Shown here piece after piece: positions 15,581-22,592 of a stretch of 64,000 nt of DNA. The notes under the pieces are model-generated. The model worked only from the letters and a program-made list of their open reading frames with translations, did no database searches and was not told the origin of the DNA. This stretch comes from Fibrobacter sp. UBA4297 (lineage in GTDB: Bacteria; Fibrobacterota; Fibrobacteria; Fibrobacterales; Fibrobacteraceae). The stretch spans positions 54,630 to 118,629 of the forward strand of contig NZ_DGUZ01000010.1 of the NCBI RefSeq assembly GCF_002394865.1. Direction: 5' to 3'. The position numbers and the translations under genes are program-made. How positions within the stretch are numbered: position 1 is the first letter of the stretch; every line of letters begins with the position of its first letter.

Positions 15581-16933
15581 ATGATGGAGATGCTGTTTGC
15601 TCATCCCGAGTCAAGCGTGATGTTTGCGCTTGCCATCGTCGCCTTGGTGCTTGTCTCCATTTTAAAGGAAGATTTTTTCCGCCCGTCGACTCTGTACTTC
15701 TTGGTGCAGATGGTGATGCTTGGTGTCTCGTATTTGCAGTTCTTGCCGATGATGTCGGACTTTAACTATTCGACGTGGCTTGTTTGGGGCGGCGGCATGT
15801 TCTGCTTTTTGGTCGGTTGCTATGTGACGGACTTTGCCTGGAAATCGGCAGGCGGGCTTCCGCTACAGAATCGGCTTTCGGTACATGGCGAGTACAACTG
15901 GGTCTGCCATTTCTTTTTCAGTTTCTCGGCGTTTGCGTATTTCTTTGTGGGCGTGCTCGGCGTGATTTCGGTGACCGGGAACCTTGTGCTCTTGACGGAC
16001 AATCCGTCGCAATGGCTTACGGGTAAGGATAACGATGTGCTCAAGTACGCCGACTTCTTTACCTCGGGTGCGATGGTGGTCGGGCTTTTTGCTGTGGCGT
16101 CGTTCAAGTCGATGAACCCGGTGCGATGGGTGCGCTACGCGTCGCGTTTTATGGTGCTGTTTACGATTCTCCTTTCGTTTGCGACGTACCCGAGCCGCGG
16201 TATCAACATGCTTTGCCTTGGCATGTTCATGATTTTGTTCAACTACTTGCGCGGACGTTTTTCGTGGCGTTCGCTTGCGGTGGTGACGGTGTTTGTTGTC
16301 ATCTTTTTTGTGGGGGTCGCAGCCCTCAAGGGACAGTACGGCAACTCGGATGTGACCGATAGCAAGATTGCAAAGGAAGTGGCGCTGCTACCGTACAAGT
16401 ACGTGGCGAACAACTACTGGAATCTGGATTACGCGTTCAACCGCTATAGCGATATCCCGGAGCACGACTGGACGTATGGCATTGATGCGTTCTTTGGCGT
16501 GACGCACTTGTTACATATTGGAGACGGACTCCAGGCGAACTTTGGCTGGGATACGCCGTATAACGAGAGTGTGGTGAAGTACACGGGCCTCAACACGATT
16601 CCGTACCTGTGGGATGCGTACAAGGACTTTGGACTTCCGGGGATATTCCTTTTGCCGTTTTTCTTTGGCATGCTCTTTACGTATTGCTACCACAAGACGG
16701 CGGTGGCGAAAAGCCCGCTTACACTATTGCTCACGGCGACATTCATGATGTGGATTATTCTGTGGAATTTCACGACCGGTTACAAGCAAAGTATGTACTG
16801 GGTGTGGATGTCGTTTTTCTTCTTTGTCTGTACCGTCAGTAGCGGCAAGCGCTCAATTTTACCAGCGGACCCTGAAGTCGTGGGGAATGATGGGGCTGAT
16901 GCGAAATGTGAAGTCGCGGCAGGCAGAACCTAG
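15581..16933 (+). CDS. Oligosaccharide repeat-unit polymerase, Wzy-like membrane protein
   Basis: About 450 residues with roughly ten to twelve hydrophobic segments and a large soluble loop near residues 265-325. This is the pattern of O-antigen or exopolysaccharide polymerases, a family with little sequence conservation. The frame is open from a TTG at 15566, but the ATG at 15581 has GGAG nine bases upstream and was preferred. Its place after the exporter and chain-length genes supports the Wzy role. The residues alone would not prove it. Confidence 0.7.
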   Translation: MMEMLFAHPESSVMFALAIVALVLVSILKEDFFRPSTLYFLVQMVMLGVSYLQFLPMMSDFNYSTWLVWGGGMFCFLVGCYVTDFAWKSAGGLPLQNRLSVHGEYNWVCHFFFSFSAFAYFFVGVLGVISVTGNLVLLTDNPSQWLTGKDNDVLKYADFFTSGAMVVGLFAVASFKSMNPVRWVRYASRFMVLFTILLSFATYPSRGINMLCLGMFMILFNYLRGRFSWRSLAVVTVFVVIFFVGVAALKGQYGNSDVTDSKIAKEVALLPYKYVANNYWNLDYAFNRYSDIPEHDWTYGIDAFFGVTHLLHIGDGLQANFGWDTPYNESVVKYTGLNTIPYLWDAYKDFGLPGIFLLPFFFGMLFTYCYHKTAVAKSPLTLLLTATFMMWIILWNFTTGYKQSMYWVWMSFFFFVCTVSSGKRSILPADPEVVGNDGADAKCEVAAGRT

Positions 16934-16945
16934 AGCGTAGAATTT

Positions 16946-17089
16946 ATGGGTTATATCACCGATGTATTGATAAATATTTTGTTAGAACTGTTGTCTATAT
17001 TGCTCAATTGGCGACATCTTCTGATATTATTGTTTATCGTTGCTTTGGGCTTCTGTATTTATAAGTTTCTGGTGCCGCTGTTTGGCTAG
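16946..17089 (+). CDS. Small single-span membrane protein in polysaccharide cluster
   Basis: A 47-codon ORF beginning MGYITDVLINILLELLSILL, with a second hydrophobic stretch HLLILLFIVALGFCIY and ending KFLVPLFG. It starts 12 bases after the polymerase stop on the same strand, after TAGAGCGTAG. It contains one or two membrane helices and no known domain. Position suggests a small accessory protein of the polysaccharide machinery. That it is translated is an inference from length, membrane-like composition and spacing. Confidence 0.6.
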   Translation: MGYITDVLINILLELLSILLNWRHLLILLFIVALGFCIYKFLVPLFG

Positions 17090-17154
17090 GTGTTTGGACG
17101 CTTGCTTTGCCTGTAAACTTAGTTGTGTAAAAGCCTTGGGCTATTAGCTAATGG

Positions 17155-18390
17155 CTAAAACTTCAATCTGCGTTTTTGCACAAAATACCCAAATAAAATT
17201 GCGGTAATCACGAAATCGCCGGTGAGGGCGAAAAGCGGAATCATGGCGTTTTCGAGGTAAATCCCTGCAAACCCGCAGGCGATGACGTTCGAGGCTCCGC
17301 CGATGCTTACCATGACGGCGTAGGCGCGTGTAGCGTGCTCCTTGAGGAGTGTCGAGATGAGCGTGGTGCGTGCGGCCTGGAAAATGAGCGAGAACGAAAG
17401 TATCTGTAAAATGCTAGCGCTTGTCTGTAACGTGGCGTCGGTCCAGGGGGCGGCAAAGAAGAGAATTTTGAGAATCCATGTGGGGAATAGCCACAGGGGC
17501 GATGAGCAAATCGCAATGAACAGTGTGAATATCGCGATGTCCTTGAGGTGGAGGTTCTTGTCGTGCGTGGAGTGGAGCGTGATGAGGTTCGACGAGATGA
17601 AGTGCACCATGATGCCTGAGCAGAGCACGAGAATCTTGTGCCCGAAGTTGTAGCAGCCGAGGAATTCGGCGCTGGCGAACTTGTCGGCGACATAAAGCCC
17701 GATGGGGAGGTAGGCGAATGCGGCAAAGCTCGAGATGGCATACGGAATGCCCGCCTTGACCATGAGCGCGATAAAGCGGAACGTGCGGCGCGTGATTTTT
17801 AGGAGGTGCGCGTGGAACGCCTGCGTGACGCCATAGAAAAATGCAGGGAGGGCGGCAAGCACCATTGCAAGGGCGATGAGCTCTATGCGTTCAATCTTGA
17901 AGTAGAGAAGTGCTGCTCCCATGACGGCGGAATACGAAATCGTGTGCAATAGCTTCGAGACGAAGAGGCGTTTCCAGAATTTCCCGCAGATGAAGTACCA
18001 GTCGAAAAATGCGTGCTGGAAGATGAGCCCGAACGTGAAAATGAGTTCGCCGTAGAAAATGGGGTGGTTGAAGCGGAACGTGAACGCGAAAGCGACCATG
18101 AGGAGTGCGGCAACCACGGCGGAGAAAAGCCTAAGCTGGAGGATGCTCCTGAAAAGCGTCCCTTTTGTGGCGCGGCTTCCGAAAAAGGCGAGGATGAGGG
18201 TCGTCATGCCGAAGTCTGCGATGGCGCAGAAGATGGAATAGTCGGTCTGGAGCAGCCCGAAATGCCCGTAAGAGGCGGTTCCAAGGTTACGCGCAATAAA
18301 ATTCTGGACAAAAAATGAAATTCCTTGGATAAGGAGGTTTACAAATGCGATGAAAACACCGATTCTTATATTGCGGAACGCTTGAAACAT
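17155..18390 (-). CDS. Polysaccharide flippase, Wzx-like (MATE/MOP superfamily)
   Basis: 411 residues with about twelve predicted membrane helices. The N-terminus GVFIAFVNLLIQGISFFVQNFIARNLGTASYGHFGLLQT is characteristic of the polysaccharide transport/biosynthesis family, which moves lipid-linked repeat units across the inner membrane. It is transcribed towards the polymerase gene, so it is not in the same transcript, but it probably works with the exporter, chain-length and polymerase genes. ATG at 18388-18390 on the minus strand. Confidence 0.78.
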   Translation of the reverse strand: MFQAFRNIRIGVFIAFVNLLIQGISFFVQNFIARNLGTASYGHFGLLQTDYSIFCAIADFGMTTLILAFFGSRATKGTLFRSILQLRLFSAVVAALLMVAFAFTFRFNHPIFYGELIFTFGLIFQHAFFDWYFICGKFWKRLFVSKLLHTISYSAVMGAALLYFKIERIELIALAMVLAALPAFFYGVTQAFHAHLLKITRRTFRFIALMVKAGIPYAISSFAAFAYLPIGLYVADKFASAEFLGCYNFGHKILVLCSGIMVHFISSNLITLHSTHDKNLHLKDIAIFTLFIAICSSPLWLFPTWILKILFFAAPWTDATLQTSASILQILSFSLIFQAARTTLISTLLKEHATRAYAVMVSIGGASNVIACGFAGIYLENAMIPLFALTGDFVITAILFGYFVQKRRLKF

Positions 18391-18410
18391 GGAGGTAAAG
18401 ATAAAAAAGA

Positions 18411-18510
18411 GTTTAGTTATTGGTTATTGGTCAATAGTCATTGGTTGTAGGTCGATTAGTACTAAAGACTAACAACTACTGACTAAGAACTATTGACTAA
18501 TCACTAAAAA
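18411..18510. repeat. ACTAA/TTAGT intergenic tract in both orientations
   Basis: About 100 bases made of repeated words. The left half reads TTAGTTATTGGTTATTGGTC, and the right half reads ACTAACAACTACTGACTAAG and TTGACTAATCACTAA. The two halves are approximately inverted copies, meeting around GATTAGTACTAAAG. It fills the gap between two divergently transcribed genes. A TATATTTC promoter-like word follows at 18519-18526, six bases before the methyltransferase ATG. Confidence 0.6.
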
Positions 18511-18531
18511 CTGTTTACTATATTTCGAGTC

Positions 18532-19218
18532 ATGGGTAAATTGCAAGGTCAAAGTTCTTTCTTCGTTCCGGGTCCGCCGGCAAAGCCGGGTGAGGCCCAC
18601 AGGCCGCTGGTCGAGTTCTTGCTTCGCGAAGTTCGCGGGGAATCTGTGCTCGATCTTGGTGGTGGCGAAGGTGCCTATTCGCTTGAGGTGAAGAAGGCTG
18701 GCTTTGACACGACTGTTGCTGATATCAACGAGAAGTCGCTTGCAGTTGCCGAAAAGAACGGACTCAAGACTAAATTGCTTGAACCGGGTGAACCGCTTGG
18801 CGAGAATCTTGCCGATACGGTCATGATGATTGAAGTTTTGGAACATGTGCCAAATCCGGTGGACTTCTTGAAGTCTGCTATCGGGGCGGCAAAGAAGCGT
18901 GTGGTGTTTTCGCTCCCGTGTACGAACGATTTTAACACTTTGTTCGAAAGCGGGCTCACGTATGCGCATATTGCGGTATCCGACCACTTGTGGCACTTTT
19001 CGTACGACGAGATGAAGCAGATGCTTGATTCCCTCGGCGTGGAGTATCGCCTTGCTATGGGCGACTACTTGTTCCCGGGGGCTGGTATCAGGCTCTTGCG
19101 CGACTGTTTTAGGGGGCCTTTGGGCCTTTTGATGCTCCCGTTTCGCGTACTGAACAAGCTCGGTCTGATTCCAAAGCGTTACCCGTCCCGTTTTTACGGG
19201 GTCATCGAAAAAAGGTGA
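18532..19218 (+). CDS. Class I SAM-dependent methyltransferase
   Basis: 228 residues. Motif I VLDLGGGEGAYS lies at residues 39-50, an acidic residue of motif II occurs in VADINEKS (about 64-71), and the motif around IEVLEHVPNPVDFL is typical of class I methyltransferases. The substrate is not visible. The neighbouring polysaccharide genes make a sugar or lipid-linked acceptor possible, but this is only context. The ATG lies five bases after a TATATTTC element with no ribosome binding site, so the mRNA may be leaderless. Confidence 0.8.
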   Translation: MGKLQGQSSFFVPGPPAKPGEAHRPLVEFLLREVRGESVLDLGGGEGAYSLEVKKAGFDTTVADINEKSLAVAEKNGLKTKLLEPGEPLGENLADTVMMIEVLEHVPNPVDFLKSAIGAAKKRVVFSLPCTNDFNTLFESGLTYAHIAVSDHLWHFSYDEMKQMLDSLGVEYRLAMGDYLFPGAGIRLLRDCFRGPLGLLMLPFRVLNKLGLIPKRYPSRFYGVIEKR

Positions 19219-19240
19219 TTCGTTTTTAGGCAATTTTTTG

Positions 19241-19248
19241 TATCTTTG
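19241..19248 (+). promoter_or_regulatory. TATCTTTG promoter element before tRNA-Leu
   Basis: The word TATCTTTG lies 11 bases before the mature tRNA 5' end, the right place for a -10/-7 element. It matches the TAnnTTTG consensus known in Bacteroidetes. No clear TTTG was seen at the -33 position here. Confidence 0.5.
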
Positions 19249-19259
19249 GTCTTGAAATC

Positions 19260-19339
19260 GCGAGAGTGGCGGAATTGGCAGACGCGCCAGACTTAGGATC
19301 TGGTACTTCGGTGTGTGGGTTCGACTCCCACCCCTCGCA
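19260..19339 (+). tRNA. tRNA-Leu (anticodon UAG)
   Basis: A full cloverleaf can be drawn. The acceptor is GCGAGAG against CCCTCGC, and the anticodon arm is CCAGA-CTTAGGA-TCTGG with anticodon TAG. A short extra arm AC-TTCG-GT follows, and the T arm is GTGGG-TTCGACT-CCCAC. The discriminator base is A. CCA is not encoded. The acceptor has one A-C mismatch at position 6:67. The extra arm and the UAG anticodon identify leucine. It lies between the methyltransferase and tig. Confidence 0.95.
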
Positions 19340-19384
19340 GTTCTTTTTTTATCACCTTTTTAACAACCGTATACCGGAGTATAT

Positions 19385-20644
19385 ATGTCCGCTGAAATCA
19401 AAGAAACAAGCGCAACCGTGCGCACCCTTGAAATTACAATCCCGCAGGGTGATCTCAAGGTTCCGTTCGAAAAGAAGCTTTCTCAGTACAAGAAGCAGGT
19501 CGCCTTGAAGGGCTTCCGCCAGGGTCAAGTGCCGAAGTCCATGATCTTGAAGCAGTTCGGACCGTCCATCCGTCACGAAGCTGTCGATGAAGTCGTGAAC
19601 GCAATCGTTCAGGAAGAACTCAAGAAGGCGAACATCATCCCGGTTGGCAAGATGCTCGTGAAGGATTTCAACGACGACGAAAAGAGCGACATCACACTTA
19701 AGGTCGAAGTCGAAATTGATCCGGAAATCGATATCAAGGGTTACGCTGACACGGGCATCACCGTTCCGGCTACCGCCGTCCACGAAGAAGAAGTCCAGGC
19801 CGAATTCGACCGCCTCATGCAGATGTGGAGCAAGGACGAACACGTTGACCGTGAAGCCAAGAAGGGTGACGTTGTCGTTGGCGACTATATCGAAGTTGTT
19901 ATCGACGGTGAAAAGCAGGAACTTCCGGAAAACAAGGAATTCCGTTCTCTCCTCGGTGAATCCGCAAGTCCTGGATTCGACGAAGGCCTCATGGGCTCTA
20001 AGGCCGGCGACAAGAAGGAAATCAACTTCAAGTATCCGGATGACCACAAGGACGAACGCTACCGCGGCAAGACTGCTCAGTTCAACGTCGAAATCAAGGA
20101 CGTCCGCGAAATCGTTCCGCCGACTTTGGACGAAGAATTCTGCAAGCAGATTGGCGTCAAGGACGAAGCTGACTTGAGAAACAACCTCGCTGAAAGCCTC
20201 GCCGCCCAGAAGAAGGACGCTGCAAAGAACAAGGCTATCAACGAAGCTATCGACAAGCTCATCGAAGCTAACCCGTTCGAAGTGCCGAAGGCTCGTATCT
20301 ACGACCTCATCAAGTGGACGCTCAACCGCAATGCCCAGAGCGAAAAGGACGTTGTGGAACCGACCGAAGAACAGATAAACGAACTCTCCGGTGAAGCAAT
20401 CCGCGAAATTAAAAAGCACCGCATTCTCGAATTCGTCGCCACGAAGGAAAAGATCAAGCCGACGCAGGCTCTCGTTGACGAACGCCTCCAGCAGATGGCT
20501 AACGCTTATCACGTGGAATTCGAAAATCTGAAGAACCACTTCCGCCAGTCTGGCCGTATCAACCAGCTGCGCGACGAACTTCGCTTCCAGATGGCTGCTG
20601 ACTTCATCGTCGGTATCCGCCCGGCAGCTGAAGAAACAAAGTAA
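19385..20644 (+). CDS. tig: Trigger factor chaperone
   Basis: 419 residues. The N-terminal ribosome-binding signature GFRQGQVPKSMI occurs at about residues 41-52 (usual GFRxGxxP). A peptidyl-prolyl isomerase (FKBP-like) domain follows around 150-240, and a helical C-terminal chaperone domain covers the rest. Trigger factor binds ribosomal protein L23 (1749-2051) and meets nascent chains at the exit tunnel. CCGGAGTATAT precedes the ATG. clpP follows 12 bases after the stop, giving the common tig-clpP-clpX arrangement. Confidence 0.97.
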   Translation: MSAEIKETSATVRTLEITIPQGDLKVPFEKKLSQYKKQVALKGFRQGQVPKSMILKQFGPSIRHEAVDEVVNAIVQEELKKANIIPVGKMLVKDFNDDEKSDITLKVEVEIDPEIDIKGYADTGITVPATAVHEEEVQAEFDRLMQMWSKDEHVDREAKKGDVVVGDYIEVVIDGEKQELPENKEFRSLLGESASPGFDEGLMGSKAGDKKEINFKYPDDHKDERYRGKTAQFNVEIKDVREIVPPTLDEEFCKQIGVKDEADLRNNLAESLAAQKKDAAKNKAINEAIDKLIEANPFEVPKARIYDLIKWTLNRNAQSEKDVVEPTEEQINELSGEAIREIKKHRILEFVATKEKIKPTQALVDERLQQMANAYHVEFENLKNHFRQSGRINQLRDELRFQMAADFIVGIRPAAEETK

Positions 20645-20656
20645 TAAGAGGAATAA

Positions 20657-21247
20657 ATGATCATCCCTACCGTCATTGAAACAACCGGGCGCGGTGAACG
20701 CGCTTACGATATCTATTCCAGACTTCTCAAGGAACGTATCATCTTTTTGGGCACGCCGATTAACGACGAAGTGGCAAACAACGTCATGGCCCAGTTGATT
20801 TTCCTTGAATACGAGAATCCGGAAAAGGATATCACGCTGTATATAAACAGCCCGGGCGGTTACGTGTCGGCAGGGCTTGCCATTTATGATACCATGCAGC
20901 ACGTACGCCCGAATATCGCTACGATCTGCATTGGTAGTTGTGCTTCGATGGCTGCCGTGCTCCTTGCTGCAGGTACGAAGGGCAAGCGCTATGCGCTCCC
21001 GCATTCCCGCATCATGTTGCACCAGCCGTCGGGTGCCGCTACTGGACAATCTACAGATATTCAGATTACCGCCAAGGAAATTATCCGCACTAAGGATACC
21101 CTTACCGAAATTGTTGCTAAGCATACCGGAAAGCCGGTCGACGAAGTCCGCGAAAAGACTGACCGCGACTTTTACATGAGCCCGGAAGAAGCTAAGGCCT
21201 TTGGCGTCATCGATGAAATTTTTGTGCCGCGTAAAGAGGGAATTTAA
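20657..21247 (+). CDS. clpP: ATP-dependent Clp protease proteolytic subunit
   Basis: 196 residues. The catalytic triad is Ser97 in GSCASMAA, His122 in MLHQPSG and Asp171 in KTDRDFYMS, the same numbering as in well-studied ClpP. The substrate-binding stretch INSPGGYVSAGLAIYDTM is present. ClpP forms a double seven-membered ring that degrades proteins unfolded by ClpX. The stop TAA shares its last base with the ATG of clpX. Confidence 0.98.
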   Translation: MIIPTVIETTGRGERAYDIYSRLLKERIIFLGTPINDEVANNVMAQLIFLEYENPEKDITLYINSPGGYVSAGLAIYDTMQHVRPNIATICIGSCASMAAVLLAAGTKGKRYALPHSRIMLHQPSGAATGQSTDIQITAKEIIRTKDTLTEIVAKHTGKPVDEVREKTDRDFYMSPEEAKAFGVIDEIFVPRKEGI

Positions 21248-22500
21248 TGTACCGTAGTGGCAAGAACCACCCGGCTGTAAGCTGCAGTTTTTGCGGAAAG
21301 CCGGCAGAACAAGTCGAAAAGATGATCACCGGTGCCGGTGCGTATATTTGCAGTGATTGCATACGCATGTGCAGCCGCATTCTTGAAGAAGACTTGGCAC
21401 GTACGAAACAGGAACAGGAAGCGAAGGAAATTTCTTCAAAGCCGCTCCCGCTCCCGACCGAAATCAAGGCGCACTTGGACGATTTTGTCATTGGACAGGA
21501 CCGTGCAAAGATGGCGCTCTCTGTGGCGGTTTACAACCATTACAAACGCTTGCGTTACAAGCAGACGCACAAGTCCAAGGACGATGTCGATGTCGAAAAG
21601 TCGAACTTGCTCCTGGTCGGTCCGACTGGTTCGGGCAAGACGCTCTTGGCGCAGACGATGGCCCGTTTTTTGGACGTGCCGTTCACGATTGCCGATGCGA
21701 CGGTCTTGACTGAAGCTGGTTACGTGGGCGAAGACGTCGATAGCATTATCGTGCGCCTGTTGCAGGCTGCCGATTACGATGTGGCTAAGGCTGAACGCGG
21801 CATTATCTTTATCGACGAAATCGATAAGATTGCAAGGAAGACCGCTAACCCCTCCATCACGCGAGACGTGAGCGGTGAAGGCGTGCAGCAGGGCCTCTTG
21901 AAGCTCTTGGAAGGTACGGTTGCATCGGTCCCGCCGAAGGGTGGCCGTAAGCATCCGGAACAGCCGCTTGTGCAGGTGAACACAAGAAACATCCTGTTCA
22001 TTTGCGGTGGCGCCTTTGAAACCTTGGACAAGATTATCTCCCAGCGCGTGAACCAGGGTGGTATGGGCTTTGGTGCCGATATCCACACGGCAAGCGAAAA
22101 CAGCTTGAGCGAACTCTTCAAGCAGCTCGAGCCGGAAGACTTGATCAAGTTCGGCCTCATCCCGGAAATTGTCGGACGTTTGCCGATTGCTGTTGCTCTC
22201 GAAGAACTCGACGAGACGGCTCTCCTCAACATCTTGACGAAGCCAAAGAACGCTCTCGTGAAGCAGTATAAGAGCTTGTTTGCAATGGACAACATCAAGC
22301 TCGAATTCGAGGACGATGCTCTCAAGGAAATCGTCCGCGAAACGATGACCCGCAAGACGGGTGCACGTGGGCTCCGCTCCGTGATGGAACGCGTGCTGCA
22401 GCAGGCTATGTTCAAGATGCCAGGCTCTGGCGAAAAGAAGTTCACCGTGACTGTCGAAATGGTGAAGGAAGGCCTCACGCACAACAAGAAAAAGTCCTAG
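21247..22500 (+). CDS. clpX: ATP-dependent Clp protease ATP-binding subunit ClpX
   Basis: 417 residues. The N-terminal zinc-binding domain has CSFC and CSDC (about residues 15-43). Walker A is GPTGSGKT and Walker B is GIIFIDEIDK. The pore-loop region TEAGYVGEDVDS and sensor 2 GARGLRSVME are also present. ClpX unfolds substrates and feeds them to ClpP, whose gene overlaps by one base. A strong terminator follows. Confidence 0.98.
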   Translation: MYRSGKNHPAVSCSFCGKPAEQVEKMITGAGAYICSDCIRMCSRILEEDLARTKQEQEAKEISSKPLPLPTEIKAHLDDFVIGQDRAKMALSVAVYNHYKRLRYKQTHKSKDDVDVEKSNLLLVGPTGSGKTLLAQTMARFLDVPFTIADATVLTEAGYVGEDVDSIIVRLLQAADYDVAKAERGIIFIDEIDKIARKTANPSITRDVSGEGVQQGLLKLLEGTVASVPPKGGRKHPEQPLVQVNTRNILFICGGAFETLDKIISQRVNQGGMGFGADIHTASENSLSELFKQLEPEDLIKFGLIPEIVGRLPIAVALEELDETALLNILTKPKNALVKQYKSLFAMDNIKLEFEDDALKEIVRETMTRKTGARGLRSVMERVLQQAMFKMPGSGEKKFTVTVEMVKEGLTHNKKKS

Positions 22501-22524
22501 TTGTTGCTGTGGACTGCGAATTTT

Positions 22525-22556
22525 AGCAGTTGCCGAAAAACGGTGACTGCTTTTTT
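22525..22556 (+). terminator. Intrinsic terminator after clpX
   Basis: AGCAGTTGCCG pairs with CGGTGACTGCT (11 pairs, two of them G-U) around an AAAAA loop, followed by six T. It separates tig-clpP-clpX from lon. Confidence 0.85.
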
Positions 22557-22586
22557 GTTCCCTCACCTTTCAAAATACTATCTTTA
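22554..22586 (+). promoter_or_regulatory. lon promoter, TTTG-N21-TATCTTTA
   Basis: TTTG at 22554-22557 (within the T run of the terminator) and TATCTTTA at 22579-22586 are 21 bases apart. This spacing and sequence fit the Bacteroidetes-type consensus TTTG-N19-21-TAnnTTTG. Transcription would begin at or near the ATG of lon at 22593. Confidence 0.5.
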
Positions 22587-22592
22587 TAGTGT

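Noticed and set aside
19266..19508. 80-codon ORF starting MAELADAPDLGSGTSVCG
   Set aside because: It is the well-known false ORF that reads through a tRNA-Leu gene and into tig.
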